DNA from: Ascaris suum | Taxonomy: Eukaryota > Nematoda > Chromadorea > Rhabditida > Ascarididae | DNA: 64,000 bases | Assembly: GCA_013433145.1 (NCBI GenBank) | Contig: CM024176.1 | Location: 3,385,349-3,449,348, forward strand | Direction of reading: 5' to 3' | In this document: positions 38,280 through 64,000 of the stretch, piece by piece | Layout: each line of letters starts with the position of its first letter | How positions within the stretch are numbered: the first letter of the stretch is position 1 | Position numbers and translations under genes: made by a program | Notes under the pieces: model-generated | Seen by the model: only the letters and a program-made list of their open reading frames with translations | Databases searched by the model: none | What the model was told of the DNA's origin: nothing

Positions 38280-39425
38280 GTAATGGACAAGTTGTGCGAT
38301 AATTTAACGGGAACCACTAACGTGGAGGACATAAGCGATGAGATGCACTTCCTTAGAGAACGTGCTGGCTAAATTCCACGTAGCCTAGCCGTTGCCGAGA
38401 CCATGGTCTTTCAAGCGCCCTAGATGGGGGGAGTTCTGGTTCAGCCCAACTAAAGATAGGGAGTGTTGCGGTGAACGACCGTGTTGCAACTCAATTTTGC
38501 ATAGATCGACTCGGTGATATCTATTCTTCTCTGCGCCATACTATTTCGCTGTTCCTCTATTTCTGTAGTTGCTTAATTCAAACCTGTTAGCCATGGTGCA
38601 TGTTCAGTCGGTGATATCGGTGAGTTTTATCCGACGTGTGTTCAGTTACCCAATTGTTTGAGTAAAACTTCGCTTCGACTCGAATCGTCTCTTCTCTACG
38701 ATCAGCCATCAGTACAACAGGGAGGAACGCCAAATGTCACAATTGACCTCAAATACCCCTTCCTCTCATTCTTTTCATAAATTGTAAAAGCAATGTGTTT
38801 GTAGGCTAAACGGAAGATGCAGCATGTAGAAAAAAAAACGAGCAACTCGAGAAAAGAAATAAATAAAGGAGAAATTTTTCAGTATTCTTGCTTGGAATTT
38901 ATTGTTTTCAAATGGCAATCAAAATGTGCTTTTTTTTTTCTTTATTTATTTACGGTCGCCAGCGGTCAGAACACTTTTTTAAGACCTCTTCACAGCTCTG
39001 CTTGCTTTTCAGCGCGACGCTGATACGGTTCGCTTGTGTTCGAGGTCGTGAAAATTTCGCCCGGGCTCAATTACTTCTATGCAATATAAGCAACCGTAGT
39101 TTTCGATATAAAATTAAAGGAGAAGTAAATGCCAATATTTCCGTACGTTTATTTGCAATATGATACGGTCAATGAGCAGCGTTTGGTCCATATTGATAGA
39201 ATGAGGGGTGAAATTATTTGAGAGAAAACCGGAAGAAAGCTGAGACATGGGCACTGGTATAAATATCTCTGATGAGACAACGAAAAGGCACTGTGAGAAA
39301 ATGCCAATGGAAATCAATGACGAGGAAAAATCATTCTAATGAATGTAAAGATCGAAGCGAAACAATTTCTCTTCTCGCCTCCCCATTTCCCTCTCTTCCA
39401 ATTGAGCCCTACTACATGTCCGTTG

Positions 39426-39441
39426 CCCCCCCCCCCCCCCC
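39426..39441. repeat. Homopolymer run C16
   Basis: Sixteen consecutive C flanked by a pyrimidine-rich stretch on the plus strand. Confidence 0.95.
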
Positions 39442-40126
39442 ATCTCTCCAACTCGGCAATGATCATCAATTTGTTGAAAACAGTTCGCATTCATATTTAT
39501 ATGCGCTACTGCTACATATGCGTTGTATATCTTTGGAGCAGTGAACGTTTGCATCTCTTCAAGAAAGCGGTCCTACAGATTGGGTGCATGCAAAATTCTA
39601 GAACATATCACGCACAGCGAACGAATGTTGAAGCAGAAAAATTCCACTCGAGCTAACTAGTCCCTTTTCGTACCGAGACATTAACATACATGTGAAATCG
39701 ACCGCCATAATTTGCACAGATCGTTTGCAGCAGATTAGATCGTTACCTGCCAATTTACAATAAGTTCTCAATCATTAAACTTTGCACATAAAATTAGTGC
39801 CAAGCTTGTTAGCAAGTTTTTTTTGCCAAGGATAAAAACACAAGATTTGGTGTGCAAATAGCAGATCTTTGTAAGCGAATATAATTGAAGGCTCTACCCA
39901 GCAGTAGGGGTTATTTATCGGCGCGTGGATCGGCGCGCTTAGTTTTAACGTGGCACAGACCTGAAGGATTCGAGAAGAAGCGCATTCAAACCAAACTTAT
40001 TCTTTACACATATTTTATTGACTCACAAAGTGGTCATCTTGATAAACGCACCGCTACAAGGCTTGTCGGTAGGTTTGATTATATATTCGGTTCTCCATAA
40101 TTAATAAATAAATAGAACTAGCTCAT

Positions 40127-40407
40127 TTATTCGGATATGCTTCTATTTGAGTATTCTTTGAGTAGGCTTATCAACGCATAACAAAGAGATTCAATATCAC
40201 TTGAGCAGTCTCCGTATCCCATTTCTTTCAAGTCTGATGGAGCCAAAGATCGAATCACCATTCCGTTTCTTGAACAATATATTTCAGCGAGTGCCTCAAG
40301 AAAAGAATGGTGTGATGCTACAGGTCCACCCGTACAGCAATTAATGCTAGATGCAGAAAACCCATTATCTGATGAAAATTCGGCAATAAATGATGAACGA
40401 AATCCTT
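40127..40407 (-). CDS. Orphan terminal exon of an unrecognised minus-strand gene
   Basis: From an AG acceptor the frame is open for 93 codons to TAA. It lacks an initiating Met near its start, so it reads as an internal-to-terminal exon entered in phase 1. It contains INCCTGGPVASHHSFLEALA and, later, MVIRSLAPSDLKEMGYGDC, then a hydrophobic helix-like LCYALISLL. Residue composition is that of a folded globular segment, with five Cys. I do not recognise the family. No upstream exon with matching phase was found between 40.4 and 43.2 kb on this strand. It may be a pseudogene remnant or part of a gene with distant exons. Confidence 0.45.
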
Positions 40408-41418
40408 CTTATCCAGTGTAACCGCTTAATGTTCTTTTCTTTTATCACACAATGATTTTGCGATGTTTTCAATATATAGATTGCTATTTGAAACATTTGA
40501 AGTTTTAGAGCACTTACGTGAAAGTATGCATTCAAAGAAACTGCTTATTTAACTTTCGACGTTTCATGCAAAGATTGCCAATCATATTTAGAAATAGAAA
40601 AACGGAAATAACGGTGTTCTCTTTTCAAAATATGCATTATATACATTTCATAAATCATTGCTTTGAGGCTAACTAATATTTGCTTTCGATGCATTTGCTC
40701 TTTTTTTTTCACATCCTCGAGAAAAAAAAGGAAGTGAAATAAATCCCACCTCATTATTTCGTTGAAGTAGAGAATTCTGTGAATTTTAATAAATAATGAT
40801 ATTATAAATGCAATATCAAGAAGCTAAAGTAATTACATGTTTCGAAGCATTAAAATCGGTCCCTAAACCGTCAATATAAATGAAATGCAGTTTCAAAAAT
40901 ATCTCTAAAATATCATCTAATACGAGATTGCACAATGTTGCACATTGCTTTTCGCATAGCAATTTCTTCATGTTGCTTATTTTTCAATTTGTTTCAGAGA
41001 CTCTTCCTTATCGGCAATAATTTTTTTCTTTATCAAAAAAGTTCCAACTTTATAGGAATTTCTGAGAAAATTTTTTTTCTTTCTTTGTAAAATCTCTTTA
41101 ATGATTTACGTTATGAATTTTCATCAAAATTTTGCAATGATTTAAGCGGTAAATTATCGCAGCAATATTAAAATTGTTTAGCCGATAGTGTGAATGTTCA
41201 TCACTTCAAAGTGCATAATTTCAATTCGTTCATTTTAATGGATCACAAAAGAGTTTTCGGAAAATCTTCCAAAATTTAGACCCCTCGCTCATTCTACGGT
41301 CTGAGCTCAGTGTTGGTCGTACTGATACATTGTGTGAATTCGATTTGTAGATATGAAAGGCAGCATGATAAAGCATTGTTTAAGGCATTTTCATGAGTGA
41401 TTTCCGCTTATTTTTCAG

Positions 41419-41587
41419 ACCAATAAAAGATGGCCATTCAAAAATCTCCTATGATCGAGTGATCGATGAGATTCTCGATTGGCTATGCTCACAATCGCAT
41501 GATACAATCGTTTTGATAATCTTTTGTGGAATTGTTATTTATTCGATGGGTGTTGCAGATTCGTCCAAATATGAACGATTTTACTAG
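41419..41587 (+). CDS. Possible terminal exon with a C-terminal membrane segment
   Basis: A strong acceptor (TTATTTTTCAG) opens 56 codons to TAG, entered in phase 2. The peptide runs KISYDRVIDEILDWLCSQ, then a hydrophobic stretch TIVLIIFCGIVIYSMGV, then DSSKYERFY. A single membrane helix close to the C-terminus would suit a tail-anchored protein or the last helix of a larger membrane protein. The opposite strand is closed in all frames. No partner exon was identified. Confidence 0.35.
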
Positions 41588-42725
41588 CCCTCATGAATTT
41601 GCTTCTATTTCAATACTATTCAATTGTTAAAAACAATCAAAACTACCTTGACAATGTACCTTGGGGCACAAAATTATCGAAATTGGATAAAACATATCGT
41701 TCGTGATTTCAAAACTTCAAGTGCCTTCTAGCGCAGCAAAATACAGTGGTTGAAGGAGTGTAGTAAAATTAATGGTCGGTGGCCTATAAATCGGAAGACA
41801 TCGAGCAAGGCTCCAATCGTCATAAAACGACTAGATGCGATCTCGAAATAGAAACGAAAACATATAGCCAGCTAATATTTATGGTGATAGTGACTAAGAG
41901 GGCACTGACTTTTATTAGCTTCTCTGAATGCAACCGGAAGTCGCTTTATGTCACATATTTGGGGTCAGTAACCGGCAAACACTCTGATATTCAACCACTT
42001 CCAAGCAAACTTAGGTGCCAACCAGATGCTCCCGGTCGGTTCCTGATCGAAGGTAATTTTTGATTAGTCAAACTCACCGTGCGCAGTCTTTAATGTGCCA
42101 AGAGTTAGATCGTAGGCGTCATGCAGCATCATCCTCGCGCAGAATTGTTATGCTTATTGATGGGAACTAATTCACAATATGCCTAACCCGATCTGCGTGG
42201 TTGTACGATTTTCTCAGCTGCCACTCGCTCTGAATTCCGAAGTTGTGTGCTTCAAAGCCAAAAATCACCGCGTCGCTTGACATTCGAGTTGATCGCAACT
42301 TTATCTTGAATGTCAACATGGAAATCCAGAACAGAATTCCTGCTTTAATATGTTTGTAATGTAGTATGAGCCCCCATCATCTTCTATGCCTCTCTGACTT
42401 CACAGAAACGGATTAGTTCTTTACTGAAGTTAAGGAAGCAGACGAGTCTTAAGCTTTCAAAAGACTGCCTTGATATCCGGAAGCCTTCATTTGTTAATCC
42501 AGAAGGTTAGCGGTACACAAGCAGCCTGAAGATCCTAATTTCGACGTCATTCGACGTCAGCGAGCGAGGTGCAAAGGCTTCCAAATTTTGAGGTTATCTC
42601 AACGAAGTCAGTGGTTCTCGAATTAGGGGGACGTCTTTCAAAATATGCCCTCCCAATGCTCTTGACATCTCAGTACGAAGTCGACTTATAATACACAGGC
42701 CTTTAACACGTTCGCTCGGTTTCAG

Positions 42726-42813
42726 GATGGGGAGGTTTCATTTGAGAGAATTGAACAAATTTTGGTTCTCGAGTATGGCAATGACACGTTTAACGCCTTA
42801 ACTTTAAATGGCA
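42726..42813 (+). CDS. Possible internal exon, 29 codons
   Basis: Bounded by a consensus acceptor (TCGGTTTCAG) and a consensus donor (GTAAGT). It reads DGEVSFERIEQILVLEYGND and then TFNALTLNG, in phase 0, leaving in phase 1. Both sites are good and the peptide is not low complexity. No family or neighbouring exon was recognised. It lies at the edge of a GC-richer island (about 41.8-42.75 kb) that otherwise has only broken frames. Confidence 0.3.
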
Positions 42814-43287
42814 GTAAGTTTTCAAATGACATCATAATTGACGTAAAAATTTTGTATTCCGAAAAAAATTCACTCAAATAAGCAACAATGAAAATGAGAG
42901 AAAAAATGAATCGCTAATAACATTCTAATTTCCTTCACGTTGTATTTGTGAAGAAGAAAAAATGGTTTTCATTCTATCCTCTACCAATAAAAAAGTTCCC
43001 CGGGAAACTGTAATTTCCCGATTGAATGAATTACTTATTTAGATGGTATCGATGTGAAGTTCGAAGATTTTTTCCCTATAAATGTAATTTAAAGTAATGA
43101 ATAAGCTGGAAAATATCAGCATATGCTGCTGATGAGTAACGATTAATTAAATATGATAAAAAAATGCGTTGAAACGATAACGACAGCAGATTCATTCCAT
43201 AATTCTATGCGATGATTAAAATATTGATGAAAATGTTTATATTGTCTCATCATTCAGCATTGTTCAATCAAATATTTGAGCGTTATT

Positions 43288-48250
<4,963 letters not shown>

Positions 48251-48273
48251 TGCTTGTCGATGACTAATCTGTT

Positions 48274-48274
48274 T
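48274..48274 (-). promoter_or_regulatory. 3' splice acceptor before paralogue A start (possible trans-splice site)
   Basis: A pyrimidine run ending GCAG lies 24 bases before the first ATG. The intervening bases are in frame without a stop, so an upstream coding exon is possible but was not found. Confidence 0.5.
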
Positions 48275-51200
48275 CTGCAAAAAAAAAAAACGGAAGAAGC
48301 TTCTATTTACAAATATACATTGAAATAAACATTCCATCTCATTATCTATAGATTAAGACAAAGTTGACTGTGTAATACTATAATTGCCGATTCGTTGCCA
48401 TTAATGCTTTTGATGTTATGCGAATGAATGATTTTCATCGAGAAAAATAACGTTTCACTTCGATTGCAATCAAAATATCACAATTTCAGGCTAATCTTGA
48501 TTGCATAAGTTTATTGCATTTGTTGCGGCATTATGCTCAATTGCAATAAAAATCAAAAATTAAAAAAAAATTCTTTTCTGAAATTCATTCATATTTTCTT
48601 AGTTAAAAATTTATAAAGAAACTAACGTGCGGTGATATTTCCTTTGTGAACGTTCGATGTGAGTTGTAAACAATTCGGTAGAGATTTTGCGCTTAAAACT
48701 GCTAGAATTTGATGCAACCGAATTGTCTGAACTAATATATCAAACTAAATTGCATTTTTTTTGAAACTGTAAACTTCAATTATTTATTGACTGGCAACAA
48801 AGTGAGACAAAAAAATGCAAAATTTTGCATTCTTTTCTATGGATTTTGCATCGTTGCACATTTTCAAGAAGATTATTGACGTTCATTTTTGCATTTCCTT
48901 TGTAGGAATTACTGGAAGTTGAATTCAAATTATCTATGATAGCCCATGTCGGCAAAAAAAAGCATCATTTTGCTTTCTTTTTTGGCCCGTTTTCTCCCAA
49001 AAAAAGTTCCTTTTTTTCGATTTCTTTATTTGCCGTTATATGCAAATTTTCAACAAGCACATTCGGCACGTTTTCTCGCTTAAGATTAATAAAATTTCAA
49101 TCGTAATGTATCTCTCTATTAATAAACATTGAACAAAGAAGGTAACGTTATTACATAGAGATTACAATACACCAATCTATTATTTTCATTTGCTTGATAA
49201 AAGCATTTGCTTTGAATCGAATGATTATTCTCATTGGTAAAACATTGTCAATCAACTGAAATTTTGCCATAAACCATAAATAATCAAGTCATACCACGTG
49301 CAAGATTTTATCATATCACTATGAATTTCGTTAACATTTCCAGTGCTGTTGGTATCACTGAAGGTATCACTATTCACCACCCTTATCATCATTCGACCTT
49401 TGTTCTTTTCCATTTTCACAAAAGATGGTAAAATGCCTATTGACTCTTCCACCATATTTAATCGGGGAGTGCAAAAAAAATATTCGGGACATGAAGTGAA
49501 ATAACTGCTAAACAATAACGGTGTGTATTTTCAATGACTGTAATGAGCTGCTGTCATTAATTTTCTGCTGATGTATACAGAAGTGTTGTGGCTGCTGTTC
49601 TATTTCCCTTCATTAGCACTGCTAAGAAATATGTGGTCGTTGCTTTCTGGTTGGATTACCCATCGGCAATTATCATTTTGTCTCGACTCCTTCACAATCG
49701 CCGGGCGTCACACTTTTATCTGCTGGTTGCATTCATCTCAATGCATAGCCGCTTGGAATACTCTTTCCTGCCATGAAAAAAAACTTTACAATCTAGTTTT
49801 TGGCCAATGATGCCCGATTCTTAAGTGTACCATGCTAGGAGTTGTAAGCCATTTGTACAAAAAGAAATGGGACAATCTCAATAAACAGCATCTTGTGATT
49901 GGAACCACTTCAAGTAACATGAGGTCGTTTAGAAGATCCACTGATAAGAGATTACACTCTGATACTACTAGCATTAGTAGCAATGACTACATCAGGTAAC
50001 AGTGGAAGTAACAACACGAGTATAAGTATCAATATTACTAGTATTAACACTGTCAGTGCAGTAATACTACATAGTAGCGCAATAGTAGAAGTAGTTATAT
50101 GTGTATTAGTATTGCTAATAGTATCGTAATGATAATACTGGTGATAATAGCAGTTCTAGTCGTGCTAGTAGCAACAGTATCAATTCTAGTGCTATTACAT
50201 ATAACAGAAATAATAGCGACCATAGTGATAGTAGTTGCATTTACAGAAAGTTTTACTAATCGTGGCGGTCGCAGTAATATCACCAATAGTAGTGGCGAGT
50301 TCAGCAGCACTACTACTAGCAACACTGGAAGTAGTAGCAGCAGAAGTAGGGAGAATCACCATAGTACCAATGGCAATATTAGTTCTAGTAGCATACAGCT
50401 ACTAACGTTGCTATTAGTTCCAACATTGGTAGTGGCATATTATCGGTGATGGTTGCAGCAGCTCTTGCCACGCTGGTAATGTGGTGGGTTCATTGGTGAA
50501 CGTATGGTAGGCGTAGTGTGAAGTAGCGTATGGTTCTAACATTGCTACTGACGGTAGTTTACAATCACCATTATTTCTAGGTTCCTCTTGCCCTCCTGTC
50601 CCTCTCCGCTCCCCTACCTTCGCAGAAGGAGGCAAAAGGACGAGTAAAGAATGCCTTTTCGGAGGAATGGATAGTTAGCGGTCGTTTAGGTTCGATTTCT
50701 GATTAGTAAGGAAACCGAATTGGATGAACGTCGAGTTTACTAAACCACTGTTGAAGGACGCGCTTGCCTTTTTAGACTGCAGCGTCCTCGCAATCTTGTA
50801 GATATGGCTGCACACTGAAATATCCGCACCATCTTATTTTTATGGATGAGTTTCATATGTGCAGTGTCATCATCTGTGTCATCAGATTTTGTTGTCACTG
50901 ACGTTCTTTTATTGTATACAGATTTCTAGTTGATTCGCTCAGTCGTTTGAATGTGTCTTTTCAGAAGACGGCACGAGCCGTCTGTGGTAGTAGGCGATCG
51001 GCTGATTCCGTGGTCGCTGAACTCGCGTCGGTCACACGATACTTCAGCGTCCGCATTTTAGAAGCTGTCAGGAGAGGGATCCGTATACATCAGATTCCTT
51101 CTGAAGCTGCCGTGTTATATTGTAACCATTTTAAAAATGCACGGAACGTCTGAGGTACTACGAAGTTGCATGTGATGCTTGCAACTGAGGACAGGTCCAT

Positions 51201-51386
51201 AGTGTACGAGCCATTTAAACATATATCTGTGTCTGCATGTGTATTATGTGTGGCAAAGAAAAAAGAAGACATGCCTTTCAGTCACCAAGAAAGACTGTTG
51301 CCACTCACTAGAATGGTCGTCTCATTTTCGGCAAACAAAAACAAAAAAATATACAGGTGAAGAGTGTTTCGATGAAATCACAATCG
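48275..51386. other. Intergenic region between paralogues A and B
   Basis: Contains a minus-strand frame at 49252-49515 with no clear splice sites, the triplet-periodic repeat at about 49960-50440 and a GC-rich island at about 50580-51300 open in several frames on both strands. No gene is supported. The promoter of A should lie within it. Confidence 0.5.
49960..50440. repeat. Degenerate trinucleotide-periodic tract
   Basis: Nearly 500 bases dominated by AGT, AGC, AAT and ATT triplets in fixed register, such as AGTAGTAGC and AATAGTAG. The period keeps frames open on both strands and gives Ser/Thr or Val/Ile-rich translations. It looks like a decayed (AGT)n-type microsatellite rather than a gene. 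Confidence 0.7.
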
Positions 51387-56402
<5,016 letters not shown>

Positions 56403-56424
56403 TTTCAGGATTGGTTATTGTTCT

Positions 56425-56425
56425 T
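56425..56425 (-). promoter_or_regulatory. 3' splice acceptor before paralogue B ATG (possible trans-splice site)
   Basis: The minus strand reads ATTTTTTACAG and then 23 bases of leader to the ATG. It matches the arrangement in paralogue A (24 bases). Confidence 0.55.
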
Positions 56426-58590
56426 CTGTAAAAAATACGGAAAATTCGTCTATACATCAGACGAATGGATGATCACATGGCAACTCCATGTTTTATGCCA
56501 ACCAAAACAATGCCAAAGCAAAGGCCATCGTAAACTAGCGTTTGATCAGTTTTGATAGCTTCGTTGTTCATAGTACAGCCGATTGACTTGTATAGGGCGT
56601 CTAGGGAAGCATCAAATATCAGCACTTTCAGATGTTGTGCGCTATCAATTGAATCACGTCATTATCAGCTTAGCTACTGCGTATGTTTATAGGCAAGCAA
56701 AGCTGTTATCATCGCACCTAAGCTGTTCTCCCCGCGTACATAGGTATACTGTTTGGAAACTTCAGGGAAGTTCAGTTTTTAGCAACTTTTCTTCACGGTA
56801 GATTGGTGCAGAGAGTGGTTCCTGGCAATGGGCGAAAGTTTTGTTGTTATCTCGCAAGTTTGATCACTCTAAAGTTGTCCTGAAGCAAGTTCCGGACGCA
56901 GAACTGAGTCGAACAGGCTCAATTCTTGGCTTGCTGACTTGCTGGTGAGCCATCGGAGCAGTTTTCAGAAAGAAAGAAAATAGTCTTGTATGGCATCACT
57001 AACAAACTCTTTCGATTTCGGCACTTTCGCTCTCAGTGATCACGTCCACGACTTTCATAAATTTTGCCTTCACTGCGATGGTCTAGAATTCTGAAGAAAA
57101 AAATTTTTCGTATTCTATCCTTCGTCACCTCTTCTCCTTTCGCGTTGTTGCAGGCCTCACTTTCATAATTTGCTTAATGCAGACCGACATCCCCGGCTTG
57201 AGGATCGTGCTGCTTCCATACGCCGCCGCTTCTTTCTTTTACATGCGCTACTCAATAATCTCGACGGACGAGTACAGATTCAGTAGAAACACTAAGGCAT
57301 TAAATCAAGCTGTTTTTTGCCTGCTCAGCTTAGATGTGTGGAGTGTAAACCGAGGTAACGCAATGAGCTAACTACCTGCATGAAGATATTGGCACGCAGA
57401 GCAGTCACGTGCTCAACACGACGACTCAACAGAGTCGGGTCGAGTCGATACGAACACTGAACGACCTCAACGGTTTTTCAGTGCAGCAGGAAGTATTCTA
57501 AATTTGAGAAGTGTATCTTGTGGCATTCATCGTTTAGTTTTGCTTAGTGCGCGCTCGGTTTTAAGAGGGCTCCGAGCAAACTCTTCGGCTTTGTCCTACC
57601 GAGTCATTCCGACCGGTGGCCTTATCGGGACGCGGGCGGTGGAGCAAGTCGCATGGAACAACGATGAGTCGAGTCGTCAGTATCCGATGGGCAGGAGACG
57701 AGCCTAAGCCCTCACCTTCACGCTACCTCACAGCTTCAACTAAACGGAAGTGGTAGTGATATGAAGAGACATTTATTCGTAATGAATACTTTGTCGATTC
57801 AAGTAAATATTCAAGTAAATATCTTGTGGCTGCAATTTCTGATAAATGGAGAGCAAGTTTACGTTATGCAGAAATAGTTTACAGCATATGTTTACGCTAG
57901 ATCGAACGGGTGAAAAAATTTTTGGCTAGCAGTTGACAGCTTAACGCATTTATGGAATGTGCAGTCCTGGTGACAGGTACATGTGTTACTCTTCAGCTTT
58001 GTTTAAATAAAGTGTTCTCTGATGTGAAGCTAATCTCATTGTCCAAAATACTGACATCATTCGGAAAGGAATCCAAAGGCATACCTAGGTCCCCACCGAG
58101 AGCCTTTTTCTAGCGGAAATTTCATGAGGAAACGAGAAAGGTAAGCGGAAGCGAGGGGTGAGGGGATAGGGAAAGAGGACAATGCTTTATGTTAGAATGG
58201 CTGATATAATTGGACGCTCTATGTATATGCAACGGAATTGTGATAAAACATATAGAACGATAAATTGAGTTGTCGATTCTTTCATCTCGGCATATGTGAC
58301 CCGAAATTTTGTCGATGCAAACATTCATTGCATTAGCCCAAATACATAGGAAATACTATGGAATTCACTTATTTCTAGGTGATGGGAAATTCGAATAGGA
58401 CCATATCAGATTTTATAGATAAATGATAAATGAGTAATCACTATTGTTTGCAAACTTTCGTATCTATGCATGAAATCTCCTTTGTTATATTTGATGAATA
58501 GCGAGTTGATAATTACAATATCCTCAGAAAGATTTGTAAAATGTAGTTGGCTTTTCTTTGAGACGATTATAACATTTGTTAAGCAAATAA
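56426..58590. other. Intergenic region between paralogue B and G-alpha
   Basis: About 2.2 kb. The stretch 57100-57750 is unusually GC-rich, with CG dinucleotides and open frames on both strands, none with family similarity. The rest is AT-rich. It should hold the promoter of B and the 3' end of the G-alpha transcript. Confidence 0.5.
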
Positions 58591-58595
58591 AAATC

Positions 58596-58601
58596 TTTAT
58601 T
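58596..58601 (-). terminator. Poly(A) signal of the G-alpha gene
   Basis: AATAAA on the minus strand 56 bases beyond the stop codon. Confidence 0.65.
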
Positions 58602-58656
58602 AGCCAACATATGGCAACTCTTATAAGATTAGATGCATAATTACAAAGAACGTGCA

Positions 58657-62994
<4,338 letters not shown>

Positions 62995-64000
62995 CTAAAT
63001 ACTTGAAAATTATATTCATTTATGATTTGAGAAAGCTTTTTCGAAAATTCGCTCCTTTTTTTTCAATTTTTAAAAAAACATTCGTGATAATCGACTTTTT
63101 TTTGTTTTGTTGGTAAACGTTGGAAAAAATTGTCGACTTTCTTTGGCGGATTTGATGGGGAAAGTATGCATGAGTTGATTTAAAATTTACCGAACAATAT
63201 GAATTTTGCATTAGTCTTAACATAATTCGACTCAATTTCTCTGATTTCGAAGGATTTATGAGATGTGTCCCCTCTTTAGTTTACTCTAACCACTAAAATG
63301 TTAAAGCTCGCTAACTCTCTAGTTTCAGTAGCCAAAGGGGGAGGGAGGGGAGGACATAAAAGGAGCTTTTCAAAAGACCAACCATGCGCTAGCCGAAATC
63401 AATATAATGTGTAAAAGAATACAATTGAAATTTCCAATTAATAACGTATTACTAAAAATATTTATATAAATATATTTTCGTTTATTAGAAGGTCTTTCAT
63501 CGAATCAAAAAACGAGAACTGCTATCAGAGAATGACTGGAATTAAGTTTGAAAGCTTACTTCAACCGTTCTGCTTTTATATGCCATCTCTTTTTTTACAC
63601 TTCTTCCTTTACCTGTGCGTACGACATAACCAGGTCGGTGCGTACATACAAATCGTTCTATATATTAGCACATACAAGGGCCACATTGATTGGGATTCAA
63701 AATTTTGTGCAATACAGAATCTACAGGCCAGTCTCTATGTACAGGTAGGCAGATGGAGAGTGAATAAGGCATCAGATCATTTAAGTGGTGACGCCATATT
63801 TTTGCATCAATACAAATTCCCATAAATTTAAGAGCCCTTTAAATAAAAGCTCTTCGTTAGAGCACCAATAAAAATATAAAACGCTCCTACTCCTACAGTG
63901 GATAGATTTTTAACGGAGAAAGCCTTATCCTTGGAGAACTCATGGTTAACAGCTTTTCAAGGTGCTTTCATTGGAAAGCTGAAGAAAAAAAAATGCAGTG
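62995..64000. other. Intron of the G-alpha gene
   Basis: I looked on the minus strand for the expected preceding exon (DVGGQ switch II region) and did not find it. The stretch therefore appears to be intron running past the window edge. A plus-strand frame at 63532-63825 has no supporting sites. Confidence 0.6.

Noticed and set aside
39885..40100. Plus-strand frame with a GTAGGT donor after LDKRTATRLV
   Set aside because: Starts without ATG, and its exit phase (1) does not fit the exon at 41419 (entry phase 2).
50099..50449. 116-codon plus-strand frame with a Val/Ile-rich half and a Ser/Thr-rich half
   Set aside because: Produced by the triplet-periodic repeat, which keeps the opposite strand open as well.

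Overview
The window is AT-rich eukaryotic DNA with many short and medium introns, GT-AG splice sites, frequent AATAAA signals and six long (TA)n tracts. Three things point to a nematode: a receptor resembling nematode FMRFamide/orphan peptide receptors, a G-protein alpha subunit with a nematode-like C-terminus, and a good 3' splice acceptor 6 to 32 bases upstream of each of the four start codons that can be seen (the pattern expected of spliced-leader trans-splicing). The exact species cannot be read from the sequence. GC content is low in most of the window and higher at about 28-36 kb and in a few islands (42.0-42.8, 50.6-51.3, 55.1-55.5 and 57.1-57.7 kb).

Layout. 1-14.1 kb: no gene found; it holds a degenerate 35-base tandem repeat, two clusters of GATA-type sites and a C20 run. 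14.16-24.61 kb, plus strand: a seven-exon rhodopsin-family receptor of 397 aa, assembled exon by exon with matching phases. 24.6-28.6 kb: mostly empty. 28.77-34.69 kb, minus strand: a complete nine-exon FAM50/XAP5 orthologue of 325 aa. 35-43 kb: no complete gene, but several isolated exon-like segments on both strands. 43.29-48.25 kb and 51.39-56.40 kb, minus strand: two tandem paralogues (called A and B here, 255 and 256 aa) with six exons each and identical intron phases. Both carry an RVSF protein phosphatase 1 docking motif and a Met-Gly start, and I do not recognise the family. 58.66-62.99 kb and beyond, minus strand: the last three exons of a heterotrimeric G-protein alpha subunit whose 5' part lies outside the window.

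The genes do not form an obvious pathway. The receptor and the G-alpha subunit are both signalling proteins, but nothing in the sequence shows that they work together. The pair A/B is the most novel content: a tandem duplication of a putative membrane-attached PP1-binding protein, with a phase-compatible alternative last exon in copy A. Gene models were built by eye from splice sites, reading frame and similarity remembered from protein families. Exon ends were checked by length and phase arithmetic but not against transcripts.
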